A DNA stretch of 49,078 nucleotides from Methylomicrobium sp. (GCA_018333785.1 JAGXSU010000103.1:1-49078); one strand, 5' to 3'. Numbered from the stretch's first letter, positions 16,201 to 24,126 are shown. Program-made: numbers and translations. The notes: generated by a model from the sequence alone, not told the origin.

Positions 16201-16752
16201 CAGAATACGCCGTTTAAAAGTGCCTTGAGCATCGGTAAAGGTCTGCACCGAATTTTCCAGGCGGACAATGCGGATATATTGCGAGCCTGCCGAACTGACC
16301 AGCATTAACACATCACCAATGCCGGGAATCGGGGCCGATTCGGATTGAAAGATGGTTATAACGCGGCTGCCTGCGTATTGAGTCGCCCACAGGAAGCCGG
16401 AATAGTTAGCCCCTTGGGCGCGGTAATTTTCCACTCGGCTTTTGGCTGATGGCCTGCGGTCGAACCAATCGCCGGTATTGAACAGGTTAATCCCCAGTTT
16501 GGTATCACCCGGCAACTTGGCAATGATCATGTGACCGCCGTAGTATTTATCGCGGTTCAAGGTCTGAATCGCGCCGAATACTTTACGCATGTGCACTGCA
16601 CCGTAAACCCGGTCTAAGGTCGATATGTCGTCAAAGATGTTATTACTCACGCCATCGACGATAACGGCACCCGTGAGAGCGCCCCCGCCTTCCGGTGAAT
16701 CGTTCATCGTGTCGGCGGCTAAGAGCTTGATGTCTTCTGCTAATATTGTCAT
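13222..16752 (-). CDS. Large beta-repeat tail protein, 1176 aa
   Basis: The second largest protein of the phage. The N-terminus (NNIFDDISTLDRVYGAVHMR, then KVFGAIQTLNRDKYYGGHMI) resembles conserved phage tail proteins. The rest has at least six copies of a beta motif such as GTLNFATGELAF, STINYATGEVSF, GTLDYTTGIATL and YIEYETGVINLTF, implying tandem sandwich domains. It is preceded by AAAGG. Its place after the tape measure and a distal-tail-like protein suggests the tail tip or central fibre. Function is inferred from position. Confidence 0.7.
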   Translation of the reverse strand: MTILAEDIKLLAADTMNDSPEGGGALTGAVIVDGVSNNIFDDISTLDRVYGAVHMRKVFGAIQTLNRDKYYGGHMIIAKLPGDTKLGINLFNTGDWFDRRPSAKSRVENYRAQGANYSGFLWATQYAGSRVITIFQSESAPIPGIGDVLMLVSSAGSQYIRIVRLENSVQTFTDAQGTFKRRILNIEISDVLTRDFVGAEISRLDTISPSAKIFRTVVANAARYYSARPLTQAAAINDFSIKVDSVYSQVVPASQSEVALVDVAAGGLALPVFDAAQNTVSFTTSVTFSANSNVHLGSPCLPGTLSIPVSGGTLVDVGGQIKIGETTVGSIAYAQGILTFGATSPTYSGSKTVTFRPAAAPIRLADTGSIPVTAANRGYVWVFSIIPPPEPGALKVSFRALNKWYELNDNGSGGLLGTESGIGSGTVNYVSGSVSVTLAALPDVDSEIIFSWGNKADFFNRSNIAPGPLLIKRTLTNSGIDASTLTVTWNDGSARTLTCNAAGILSGYGTGTLNFATGELAFTPTTLPLGGTTFTINYSYGAKISKTISSFGTAGSVVTLSLGDTNIVPGSLEIAWLNSWSAAPAAFGSVQLPVEEGVINERDVDNAAGALRGGRSSTINYATGEVSFNPTEAVTYKEAVLTNARKKLLKSPWEINVGNRTTYVNKTANTAIPAAFAVQYRTAAAGSSASETLTLTELELDLTPGYAETIVAGSVLFEFGGRTYIDRLGQLYYGVNRENGSATLAGTLDYTTGIATLTNWLTGASPAITLRALVTTMNFEPVQQAVFRLPAAPVKPQSIQIRAVPADGGGQITATAGPDGTIDTADMYGYIEYETGVINLTFGDWIAAAGNEAQPWYDPTAVYSGQIFKPRHVFADTILVNAVSYTYLPLSATILGLDPVRLPADGRVPVYAPGDVLVVLNDQTTIGTFTSGGTTNLGRVRIAKVQVRDAGGNPLPTDKYATNLDTGVITWGNLAGVSQPLTITDRIEDMAVCTDVQINGTLTLSQPITHVFPANDTLVANAIIFGDLYARTSIPFDQQTWTNVWSDSVIGSGVAAQYNNTQYPIQVDNASCIQEKWALIFTSGSALNVVGQNVGQILTGVTITGNIAPINPNTGQPYFTIPKDGWGSGWSSGNVLRFNTFGANAPTWIIQAIAQGPAADEDYTFCLEFRGDIDTP

Positions 16753-16776
16753 TTTAACCTTTTAGTATTGGCGCTT

Positions 16777-17049
16777 ATGGACCGTATCACTCAGTTAGAA
16801 AATGCAGTTATTACCCAACACCACACGATTAAGCAGTTAGCCAGCGAAGTGCTCGCGCTGAGAGCCTTCGCATTAGCCGTACTGGAGCAGCCCGCCATAA
16901 ATTTGCAGCAACTGCGCGATACGTACGTTGAGTTATGGGAGCAAGCTGTTCAGCAGATGCCTCCGGAAATGCAGGATCAAGCAGCGCTGCAAAAGCTGCT
17001 GATTGAGATTGAGCACGAGCTAAACCGTCAAGATCAAGGCGGCGCTTAA
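16777..17049 (+). CDS. Possible small helical protein antisense to the tail operon, 90 aa
   Basis: From ATG 16777 the frame reads MDRITQLENAVITQHHTIKQ, then LEQPAINLQQLRDTYVELWE and EMQDQAALQKLLIEIEHEL, a protein-like amphipathic coil. It is antisense to the 16829-17143 frame, so at most one is expected to be a conventional gene. There is no obvious ribosome-binding site or promoter. It is kept because its composition is at least as protein-like as that of the opposite frame. Confidence 0.3.
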   Translation: MDRITQLENAVITQHHTIKQLASEVLALRAFALAVLEQPAINLQQLRDTYVELWEQAVQQMPPEMQDQAALQKLLIEIEHELNRQDQGGA

Positions 17050-17143
17050 GCTCACGCTGCCGCTTTTGCTCTTGGGTTAGGTTACGTAGTGTTACCTCAG
17101 CATAAACACGGTCCAATTGTTGTATTTCTGCGAATACGTTCAT
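16829..17143 (-). CDS. Small tail-operon protein, 104 aa (overlaps an antisense frame)
   Basis: The ATG at 17143 overlaps the stop of the upstream tail gene as ATGA, as seen at several other junctions of this operon. The N-terminal half is helical and charged (EVTLRNLTQEQKRQRELKRR). The C-terminal half is arginine-rich and less convincing. I prefer this frame to the plus-strand alternative because of strand and coupling. No family is recognised. Confidence 0.45.
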   Translation of the reverse strand: MNVFAEIQQLDRVYAEVTLRNLTQEQKRQRELKRRLDLDGLARAQSQSAAFAALLDPAFPEASAEQLAPITQRTYRAVAANLWRAAPVRLMRRLSARALRWLTA

Positions 17144-17511
17144 AAGGCGATAAATCTCAACGTCAGGGTGTAATAGTCAGTGTCGTCGGGGTCGTTAAAA
17201 TCAACGATGGGCTTGGCCTCGATCGGGCGTTGTTGATTAAAGGCGACTGTAAAAACCCGGCTGTCATGCAGGGTAAGGGTAAGGGGCGGTGTGTCGGTCA
17301 ATTTAGCGTACAGGCTTTTGATCAAGGCACGATCCGCCCAGCCGCTATCGGTGCCGGACAAGGTGATGGTGCGCCCTGCCTGTTTGACGCCGCTTTCAAG
17401 GACCAGTGCGCCGGTCAGGGTATAGGTTTCGGACTGCTGAACCGGCGTCCAGTCGAATTCATCGACCCAAACCAGATCTTTAGGCAGTTCCAACGCGTCA
17501 AGGGTAATCAT
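17140..17511 (-). CDS. Tail protein downstream of the tape measure, 123 aa
   Basis: A beta-rich protein (LDALELPKDLVWVDEFDWTP, then VQQSETYTLTGALVLESG, ending DDTDYYTLTLRFIAL). Size and place directly after the tape measure fit a distal-tail or minor tail component. It is coupled upstream by an ATGA overlap at 17508-17511. The assignment rests mainly on synteny. Confidence 0.65.
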   Translation of the reverse strand: MITLDALELPKDLVWVDEFDWTPVQQSETYTLTGALVLESGVKQAGRTITLSGTDSGWADRALIKSLYAKLTDTPPLTLTLHDSRVFTVAFNQQRPIEAKPIVDFNDPDDTDYYTLTLRFIAL

Positions 17512-20500
17512 GCCGACACCAACCCGGCTTGTTTAAGCTCATCTAAAAAGGCTTTAGTTTGCGGTGAGCTGTTAAATTGCCCCGAAGCGCTGCGCCCATT
17601 TAACGACAGATTGACGTTGATGGTTTCGACTACCCTGGGTGCTGCTTGCTGAACGGCTGCTGGAGCTGAAAAGCCGGAAGTCGTAGCGGAGCTGATCGCG
17701 GTTGATGCGGTGTTGGTGAGTCCGGATAAGGGGTTTTTGATTTTTTCTAAAACCATATCCTTTTGCGCCATAAAGACAGCATCCTGGGCTTTAAACTTCT
17801 CCCTTTGCGCCGTTCCTCGTGAGCTATTGACGCTCACATCCGATTCAGACGCCATGGTTCCCGCGGGCATTTTCATGATAGCGGCAACATAGGGAATCAG
17901 GTCTCCCCGCTTCCAGATCCTCAGCTGTTTTTCCATATTGGCCAATGCATGATTGATCGTAGATCCCAAGTTGGTACCAATAGGCTTGCCTATGGCTGCA
18001 TAAGCGCCGATGTTGCCAATCATCGTGCTTACGATATTGGCATCTTCCTCTGACTTTTTCTGCCGCAAGCGTTTTTTAAGTTCTTCCTCATCAATCAAAC
18101 CGCCCATCGCCCGTTTAATCGGCTTGTTCGGCAAGCGGCCTTGGTTAATCTCTTCCAGTGCATCGAGACCTAAGCTTTGCACCGCTTCTTTGCGAATGAT
18201 GAATTCACCGGCTTCCAGCAAGGCCTTTACCTTGTCACCGCCACCAAAACCCGGCAACTTGCCGGAACGCGGCGTATACCCGCCAGTTGCAAACTTATGA
18301 ATCAGGCCGCCGTTTTGTGCCGCTTGTCCTGCGTTTTGGGTGACTACCGTAATCACCTTGGTTTCAGGCTTGGTTAATTCGGCAATGGCTTGTTGTGCTG
18401 CGGTCAAGCTGGCTGCGTCCAGACCGATTTTAAGCGCGTATTCCTGATTGAGCGCGGTCGTCATTTCGGTAATGACGGTTTGCGCTTCGGTCAGTTTCTT
18501 TTTGGTGTTCTCCAGGGCTAAACCGGCCTCTTTGGCGTTTTTGACATGCGCTTTTTCGTTGTCCTCGATGGCGGTTTTTTCAAACCCATACAGCTTGTTC
18601 AATCGTTCGCGGGCGTCATAGGTGGCGCTGTTCTTTTCGCTTTGGGTCTCGGCGCTTTGTACTGCTGCTGTGGTCAGATCGCCGTGCAAGGTTTTGGCGC
18701 GGCTCAGCAATTGGTTGATCGTATCTTGATTGGCCTTTTCGCCTTTTTGCTGTTCGGCTCTGAGCTTAAGCAAGATTTCATCGAATTCGTTTTCTTCGGA
18801 GCGGATTTTCTGCCGCTCATCCATGCCCAAGCGGTCAATATCGATCAAGGCTTGTTGATGGTTTTGGGCTAAGGCCTGCAACTGCTGCCGGGCTTGCGCG
18901 GCTTGCTGGTTTTCCTGGGCGTAAATTGCCGAAAGTTTAGCCACTTCGCCCGCGTAAAACTCAGCCACGCCTTGATAAACGGACAGTTTAGCCTGGCGTT
19001 TTTGGCTTTCTATTTCGCGGGTACGCTCTTTATTGGCTTGCGCTGCGGTCAGCTCTGCTTGATATTCCTGATCGATTAGGGCCAGCTTTTGAGTTTTAAC
19101 GATCTCTTGTAGCTGCAACTCTTGCGTCGACGCGTTGATTTTGGCTTGCAGGCGTTGCTGATCTTTGACTATCTCGCTGGCGTCACTGGCTTCAATAACC
19201 GCTAACCGGTCGGTTAAGGCCTGATTGATCGCGGCAGTTTGGGTTTTTGCATCGGTATCGATTTGAGCGGTCAGGGCTTTGGTAGCGTCCTGGACCTGTT
19301 TAAATGAGGCCGCTTGCTCAATGGCCGCTTGTTTAACAGCTTCGGTTTTTTTCTGTTCGGCTTCGGCCACCTTAGCCGCTTGCGTTTGGGCTTCTGTGGT
19401 GCTGTTCGCCCGGATCTGGTCAAACTCAGCATTGATCTGTTTGATCTGCTCCCATCGCTCACTCAGGCTAATCCCGCTGAACATGCCTTCAATGCCGGTA
19501 CCGATTAAGGCGAACGCTTGAGCTACATAAGTTCCGGCAATGCGCACGGATTCAAACTGATTTAGCCATTCTCCAACGCGCGTACCTATCTCAAAAGCAA
19601 AAAGCAGAGACATCGCGCTATTTAACGCATGAAAGGCCTTTTCAGTTTTACTTAAAGAATCCTGATTTTTACCCAGCGCCCCATCCAAGTCCGCATTGGC
19701 CGCAATACTGGACGCTACCGACGCCTTATAGCTTGCCATCGCGGCATTCAGTTTATTGATAGCAATGACGCGCTTTTCTTCAGTGCTGGCTAAAGAGAGC
19801 TGTAGGCGAGACTCTTCAATCAGTGCTTGATGCGTTTTAACCGCAATTGCCGATTTTTGCACCTCGACACGTAGCAGATCCAATGCCGCTTGCTTGGCCA
19901 CTTGATCTGCAAGCGCCTTTTCCCGTGCCGCCTGGATGTTTTCAATAAAGCCTTGGGTTGACCGGGACAACCCCAACACCAGTTTAGCGCCGTATATTTC
20001 AGCGGCAATCAGGGCAACCTCGACGACCTTATCCAGATTCTCAGCCAGCCCGCTAATGCCTCTTGCCAGTGTCGCCGTAGCGCCGGTGCTTTTATCGGCA
20101 CCCCCTATAAAAACAGTGATGGCGTTGTTTAACTGCGTCATGGCCCCGCCAACGGTCAGGGGCAGCTGGTTAAACTGTTCGGCTATTTTGGGGGCTGACT
20201 TACCCAGAGCATTAACCAGCTTATCAGCGGTCAATTCCCCCGCTTCGGCCATGGTGCGCAGTTTGGTAATGGGCACATCAAGACCCGCTGCCAAGGCTTG
20301 CATTAAACCCGGTGCATTTTCCATGACCGAGTTAAATTCATCACCGCGTAAGACGCCTGAACCTAACGCTTGACTGAATTGCAGGATCGCTGCCGCATCT
20401 TGGGCAGCCCCTTGACTGGTTAAAGCAATCGCTTGGTTTAGGGTTTCTGTGGTGCTGATGGCTTGTTGTTGGGTGCCGCCCAGCTGCTTGATAACGGTTT

Positions 20501-21239
20501 CAAGCTTGCCGTAAACAGAATAGGTTGCCTCTAACCCGGCTCTTGAGCGCTGGGCAATGTCAAACAAAGCTTGTTGAGCCGTTAGAAATTCTGTGGACGT
20601 ATCAGAAACAATATTTAACCGGGCTTCTAGCGTTTTATAGCTGTCTGCCAGCCGAATAGCTTCCTGAGCCATTCCGGCAAATAATCTGATACCCAAGAAG
20701 CTCTTGACCAGAGTTTCTACCCGTTGTAACTTCTCGGTAATAGTATCGATACCGATAGCGGTTTGCTTCAGTCCGGGCGCTGACTGGTTAAATGCTAAGG
20801 CACGGTCTGCAACAGGCTCAATGATTTTCAGTTTTACACCGATTGAATCAAGGCCTGTAGCAGTTTGCTTCAAAGCCAGCCCCGACTTATCAAAAGTTAA
20901 AGCACTATTGGCCAAAGGCTCAACGCGCTGTAACTTTGCGTCTATTGAATCGATACCGGCGGCGGTTTTTTCCAGTCCTGAACCGGAGCCGTGAAAGGTT
21001 AATGCTCGATCAGCTAAGGGTTCGACTCGCTCTAGTTTTTTGGTGATCTTATCAATATCGTCAGCGGACTTTTTAAGACCCTGGCTAGTCTGGTCGAACG
21101 TTAAAGCGCTATCGGCTAATGGCTCGATGCGCTCTAATTTTTTGCCAATGCTATCTATGCCCTCTTCCGCTTTTTTCAGGCCTGGGCCTGTGCGATCATC
21201 GGCAGAAATCAATATTTTTAGATCGAGGTCTTTTGCCAT
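17508..21239 (-). CDS. Tail tape measure protein, 1243 aa
   Basis: The longest gene of the window. Residues about 20-180 are 4.7 copies of a 34-residue repeat (GLKKAEEGID ... LERIEPLADSALTF). The conserved tape-measure domain follows (YSVYGKLETVIKQLGGTQQQ, then LRGDEFNSVMENAPGLMQAL and LTADKLVNALGKSAPKIAEQ). Hydrophobic helices and long coiled coils (EKRVIAINKLNAAMASYKAS) fill the middle. The protein fixes tail length and may help DNA pass the membrane. At about 0.15 nm per residue it predicts a tail near 190 nm, so a long-tailed phage. It follows the tail chaperone genes, as usual. Confidence 0.93.
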   Translation of the reverse strand: MAKDLDLKILISADDRTGPGLKKAEEGIDSIGKKLERIEPLADSALTFDQTSQGLKKSADDIDKITKKLERVEPLADRALTFHGSGSGLEKTAAGIDSIDAKLQRVEPLANSALTFDKSGLALKQTATGLDSIGVKLKIIEPVADRALAFNQSAPGLKQTAIGIDTITEKLQRVETLVKSFLGIRLFAGMAQEAIRLADSYKTLEARLNIVSDTSTEFLTAQQALFDIAQRSRAGLEATYSVYGKLETVIKQLGGTQQQAISTTETLNQAIALTSQGAAQDAAAILQFSQALGSGVLRGDEFNSVMENAPGLMQALAAGLDVPITKLRTMAEAGELTADKLVNALGKSAPKIAEQFNQLPLTVGGAMTQLNNAITVFIGGADKSTGATATLARGISGLAENLDKVVEVALIAAEIYGAKLVLGLSRSTQGFIENIQAAREKALADQVAKQAALDLLRVEVQKSAIAVKTHQALIEESRLQLSLASTEEKRVIAINKLNAAMASYKASVASSIAANADLDGALGKNQDSLSKTEKAFHALNSAMSLLFAFEIGTRVGEWLNQFESVRIAGTYVAQAFALIGTGIEGMFSGISLSERWEQIKQINAEFDQIRANSTTEAQTQAAKVAEAEQKKTEAVKQAAIEQAASFKQVQDATKALTAQIDTDAKTQTAAINQALTDRLAVIEASDASEIVKDQQRLQAKINASTQELQLQEIVKTQKLALIDQEYQAELTAAQANKERTREIESQKRQAKLSVYQGVAEFYAGEVAKLSAIYAQENQQAAQARQQLQALAQNHQQALIDIDRLGMDERQKIRSEENEFDEILLKLRAEQQKGEKANQDTINQLLSRAKTLHGDLTTAAVQSAETQSEKNSATYDARERLNKLYGFEKTAIEDNEKAHVKNAKEAGLALENTKKKLTEAQTVITEMTTALNQEYALKIGLDAASLTAAQQAIAELTKPETKVITVVTQNAGQAAQNGGLIHKFATGGYTPRSGKLPGFGGGDKVKALLEAGEFIIRKEAVQSLGLDALEEINQGRLPNKPIKRAMGGLIDEEELKKRLRQKKSEEDANIVSTMIGNIGAYAAIGKPIGTNLGSTINHALANMEKQLRIWKRGDLIPYVAAIMKMPAGTMASESDVSVNSSRGTAQREKFKAQDAVFMAQKDMVLEKIKNPLSGLTNTASTAISSATTSGFSAPAAVQQAAPRVVETINVNLSLNGRSASGQFNSSPQTKAFLDELKQAGLVSA
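20700..21182 (-). repeat. 102-bp tandem repeat inside the tape measure gene
   Basis: Four full and one partial copies of a 34-codon unit encode residues about 20-180 of the tape measure protein. The units are diverged, with conserved GID/GLD, KLxRxEP and ALTF positions. Changes in repeat number would alter tail length. Confidence 0.8.
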
Positions 21240-21340
21240 GCCGTTACCCGTTCAAGCTTTGTTGGTGTCGTTCGTGCTGTTTGCGCTGACGATGAAAACA
21301 GTCTGGCTGATTGCCTCGCTGGTTTGCCTGGTTGTGGTGT

Positions 21341-21493
21341 TTATTTACGGGTTTCGTGGCTTGTGGCCGCGATCATAAAAAACCCCCACCCGTAATCAAA
21401 AACCGCCTGATGTCCTCGCTCGATCAATCCGCAACAGGCGCTGTCAAGGTCTCTGACGGGGTTCTTAGCAGGTTTGCCAGCCCCATCAGATCC
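21341..21493 (-). CDS. -1 frameshift extension of the tail assembly chaperone
   Basis: This frame has no start of its own and continues the chaperone gene after a -1 slip at TTTTTTG. It encodes 50 residues (GLIERGHQAVFDYGWGFFMI near the middle) and stops at 21341, before the tape measure gene. The fused product would be 140 residues. The layout equals lambda G/GT, where the short form is abundant and the fused form binds the tape measure. The extension is inferred from the frame, the heptamer and synteny. Confidence 0.75.
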   Translation of the reverse strand, partial: GSDGAGKPAKNPVRDLDSACCGLIERGHQAVFDYGWGFFMIAATSHETRK

Positions 21494-21762
21494 AAAAAAG
21501 CGTCATTAACCTCGATAAATCCGGTTTTGATCAGATTGATCTCGCTAAAACTCAGATCGTCCAGGGTTTCGCCGGTCGGCAATTGCAAACAATCGCCCAG
21601 CAAGGGCGTTAGCTCGTCAAAGCGCTCCGTTAACAGGATTTTGATATCCAAATCTTCCAGCGCCTTGGCCTCGCTCATCAAGCGCCGCACGTCTTTAACG
21701 CGCAGCTCTTGAAGGGTGACTTGCCGTGTATCGTCCAGCTTGATGTTTTTAACGTTACGCAT
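21424..21762 (-). CDS. Tail assembly chaperone, short form, 112 aa
   Basis: The protein begins MRNVKNIKLDDTRQVTLQEL and has a helical core (VRRLMSEAKALEDLDIKILL, then LTPLLGDCLQLPTGETLDDL) typical of lambda G-like chaperones. It lies between the tail tube and tape measure genes. A T-TTT-TTG heptamer in the zero frame (21499-21493) allows production of a longer form. Its ATG directly follows the tail tube stop. Confidence 0.8.
   Translation of the reverse strand: MRNVKNIKLDDTRQVTLQELRVKDVRRLMSEAKALEDLDIKILLTERFDELTPLLGDCLQLPTGETLDDLSFSEINLIKTGFIEVNDAFLDLMGLANLLRTPSETLTAPVAD
21493..21499 (-). promoter_or_regulatory. Programmed -1 frameshift site TTTTTTG
   Basis: The heptamer sits in register (T TTT TTG, codons starting at 21501, 21498 and 21495 of the chaperone frame) as needed for a -1 slip. 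The -1 frame opens just upstream of it, after TAA TGA, and stays open to 21341. I did not define a downstream stimulatory structure. Confidence 0.75.
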
Positions 21763-22514
21763 TAGCTAAACGCCATCCCCAACTCGATTTCAACCGGTGA
21801 TGTTTTTCCGGTTGGCGTGGTCATCCGGCCTTTCATCGACAGCTCGATCAAATCATCGGACATAAAATCAACCGGACCATCCGCGGTAAGCGTGGCTTCC
21901 CAGATCGTTACCGTCATCGGCTTTCCGTCGATCAGGTTGTTACCGTCGAGCACCAGCTTGCCTTTAACCTGCGGTACGGTTGCACCTAACACCTTTTCAC
22001 CGGACACCGCACCCCAGGTGTAATCAACTTTCAACTCTTGGCCTTCGGTAATCGCTCCGGCTTGCAGAATCTCAATGAAGCCCATCGCGTAATTGACCCG
22101 GTAATCAGTGTTCAATACATACGTGGTGGACGCTGCTGAGTTGGTGACGACGAACCCGGCAGCGGCTACGTTACGTTTACCCAGCTCCACAAACTTACCT
22201 TTTTTGGCTGTTACGATTTGATCGGTTGCCGATCCTGAACCTTGCGCCAAGGGCGACACTGAACCCTGTAACGCCATACCCAACGCTCGACCGGTAATTT
22301 CTTTGATGACGACAGTTAAATCCGCCGGTTTGTTGATCGCCACCGACGCGACGATTTGACCGTACTCGCCTTTGTCTTTTGAAGTCGCCTCTTTCAGCTC
22401 GGAGTTCGGCTTGATCTCAAGCTTTGCAACCCCGCGCCACCGTTCCAGGCCCTGAGAGACCCCGGCAATATCTTGATCTACATACAACGTGCCTTCTGCT
22501 AATACGCCTGACAT
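21762..22514 (-). CDS. Major tail tube protein, 250 aa
   Basis: A beta-rich protein of the right size and place for the tube subunit (MSGVLAEGTLYVDQDIAGVS, then ADLTVVIKEITGRALGMALQ). The C-terminal half includes LNTDYRVNYAMGFIEILQAG and SDDLIELSMKGRMTTPTGKT. The second of these recalls the ends of known tube proteins. It directly precedes the tail chaperone. Family assignment is by pattern and synteny. Confidence 0.8.
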   Translation of the reverse strand: MSGVLAEGTLYVDQDIAGVSQGLERWRGVAKLEIKPNSELKEATSKDKGEYGQIVASVAINKPADLTVVIKEITGRALGMALQGSVSPLAQGSGSATDQIVTAKKGKFVELGKRNVAAAGFVVTNSAASTTYVLNTDYRVNYAMGFIEILQAGAITEGQELKVDYTWGAVSGEKVLGATVPQVKGKLVLDGNNLIDGKPMTVTIWEATLTADGPVDFMSDDLIELSMKGRMTTPTGKTSPVEIELGMAFS

Positions 22515-22517
22515 GGT

Positions 22518-22694
22518 TTAAACCTCATTTGATAATTTGATTTCGGCAATGATGCCGCGCTCAGCAAGCCATTGGGCTTGCTGCCTTGATACGGTAATGG
22601 ACTCACTCGGCTGGTAGTCTGTCCCTGCATGACTGTGTGCCTTGATCAATTCGACAGTAAAGCGCTCAGTGGGTTTTTTTGATGGCTTTTTCAT
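22518..22694 (-). CDS. Small DUF7210-like phage protein, 58 aa
   Basis: Translation from ATG 22694 gives MKKPSKKPTERFTVELIKAH, then GTDYQPSESITVSRQQAQWL and AERGIIAEI. The pattern of a basic start, a HAGxDYxPG-like core and an acidic helix resembles the small DUF7210 proteins of head-tail modules. It overlaps the holin gene's end by 4 bp and ends 3 bp before the tube gene. The role is unknown. Confidence 0.65.
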   Translation of the reverse strand: MKKPSKKPTERFTVELIKAHSHAGTDYQPSESITVSRQQAQWLAERGIIAEIKLSNEV

Positions 22695-23011
22695 TCATCT
22701 ACCATTCCTTGCTTTTTGAGCCACTTATAAACGATGTTTTCAAGCGCAAATAATGACCGGCTGCCCATGTGCGCAGAGACTCCAATCATTGCTGCACTGA
22801 GCATTTTGTCAATTCCCGATGATTCACATAGAAAAAAAGTAATGACGCCAACGAATCCTGAGATGGAAATGTCACCTATAAACTCAGCGATTGACGGGGC
22901 TCTCCCGTTTTTCAATCGCCTTGCATAGTTGGTTACCCCTCCCCATAACGAAATCAACACAACCCATCCATAAGTCAGCACCTCGTATGAAAGCGGGTCT
23001 TTTTCTATCAT
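22691..23011 (-). CDS. LydA-like holin (holin superfamily III), 106 aa
   Basis: The protein has two to three membrane segments: YGWVVLISLWGGVTNYARRL, then ISISGFVGVITFFLC and MLSAAMIGVSAHMGSRSLFA. The GGxxNYxRRLKNGRAPSIAEFIGD and HMGSR blocks match LydA/P1-type phage holins. Holins pierce the inner membrane to release endolysin. The location between capsid and tail tube genes is odd: the lysozyme gene is 12.7 kb away. The ATG overlaps the previous stop as TGATG. Confidence 0.8.
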   Translation of the reverse strand: MIEKDPLSYEVLTYGWVVLISLWGGVTNYARRLKNGRAPSIAEFIGDISISGFVGVITFFLCESSGIDKMLSAAMIGVSAHMGSRSLFALENIVYKWLKKQGMVDE

Positions 23012-23163
23012 CAGTCACCGCCATCGTCCGTTATGTCAGTCTCTTCTAAGGGCCTGTCATCCGTGACCGGTTCCTTTTCTTTAGATTTAGGCTTTTTAAC
23101 CGGTTTTTCTGACTTCATTTCAGCGGCTTCTCGCCGCGCACGATTGAATCCTGTGAGCCCCAT
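23011..23163 (-). CDS. Small conserved phage protein after the capsid gene, 50 aa
   Basis: Translation from ATG 23163 begins MGLTGFNRARREAAEMKSEK and continues with a basic then acidic tail ending in DDGGD. The N-terminal block is familiar from small proteins downstream of capsid genes. It ends on a TGATG overlap with the holin gene. The role is unknown; a head-completion part is possible. Confidence 0.65.
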   Translation of the reverse strand: MGLTGFNRARREAAEMKSEKPVKKPKSKEKEPVTDDRPLEETDITDDGGD

Positions 23164-23172
23164 AAAACCCCC

Positions 23173-24126
23173 TTACGCGTTTTTGTGCTTGAACTGCACG
23201 ATCCGGATTTGCTTGTTTTCGAACACGCGAGCCCAGTTAGTGCCTACAGCCAATTCAGCGCGGGAAGGAAACGCGGCGGCCGGTGTGCCTTGCCATTTGA
23301 TGCCGCGTGGATGCAGCATAAAGCGGCGACGCATGGTCATCACGGTATCACCGGCTAAAATATCGCGGTCGGTCTCAAGGTCTTGTTCGCCGATGGTGCC
23401 TTCAGCAAAGCCCACGGCACCAGGCGCAAACAAATAAGTGGTGTAGGTGCCGGTTGCAACAGGCAAGCCATCATCGACAATGACACGCTTACCCAAGTAA
23501 GTGGGGATACGTACATTCTTATCGGCGGTCGTTTCATAAACGATCATCTGCTTTTTAGCCAGGTAAGCTTCAGTAGCTGAATGCATGGCTACAGCCGTCA
23601 CACCGTCTTTGGCATCGCCCAACAATTGCGTGGCGTCGATAAAGGTGCTTTCGTTGATGGCTCTTAATGCCTCACTTGCACCCGCTGAGACATCCAGGAC
23701 ATTGCCGGACATTGAGGTAGCGGCAAACGCGCCGCCCAAGGTTCCTATCAATTCTTTTTGCATCTGCCGGGCCCAGTAGCCCGCCAACAAATCAATAATG
23801 GCCATAGCCGGGTCAGCACCGGAAAAAACCGCCGCCAAATCATTGACGCTAAAGGCGCGACCTCGACCAATCACTGCCGCTACATCTTTTCCGGTGGTGA
23901 TGTTGCCAACGGTCAGCGGCGTTGAATCTGACAAGTTTTCGGCATCGCCGGTCAGATCGTTGAAATACGGTAGGTTGATCGTGCCACCACCGGACGGCAG
24001 GCTGATGTCAGGTATTTGTGAAACAATCCCGGACTGAAACAGGGCTGACAGTTCAGCAGTACGAACCACGCCGTACTCGTTCCAGTTTTCGGGCTTTAAA
24101 ATGTCGGATATAAGGGTTTTAGCCAT
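23173..24126 (-). CDS. Major capsid protein, 317 aa
   Basis: The sequence MAKTLISDILKPENWNEYGV, then GIVSQIPDISLPSGGGTINL and MQKELIGTLGGAFAATSMSG, matches the phage coat-protein family with an HK97-like fold. The C-terminus (RFMLHPRGIKWQGTPAAAFP, then ELAVGTNWARVFENKQIRIV) is its usual ending. The scaffold gene lies directly upstream in the operon, ending 17 bp before the capsid ATG. Size and context are both typical. Confidence 0.9.
   Translation of the reverse strand: MAKTLISDILKPENWNEYGVVRTAELSALFQSGIVSQIPDISLPSGGGTINLPYFNDLTGDAENLSDSTPLTVGNITTGKDVAAVIGRGRAFSVNDLAAVFSGADPAMAIIDLLAGYWARQMQKELIGTLGGAFAATSMSGNVLDVSAGASEALRAINESTFIDATQLLGDAKDGVTAVAMHSATEAYLAKKQMIVYETTADKNVRIPTYLGKRVIVDDGLPVATGTYTTYLFAPGAVGFAEGTIGEQDLETDRDILAGDTVMTMRRRFMLHPRGIKWQGTPAAAFPSRAELAVGTNWARVFENKQIRIVQFKHKNA

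Noticed and set aside
20700-21182. Possible CRISPR-like or intergenic repeat array
   Set aside because: The 102-bp units are in frame and encode the repeat region of the tape measure protein.
21238-21378. Plus-strand frame of 46 codons encoding a hydrophobic, membrane-like peptide
   Set aside because: It is antisense to the -1 frameshift extension of the tail chaperone and has no ribosome-binding site; the extension with its slippery heptamer explains the region better.
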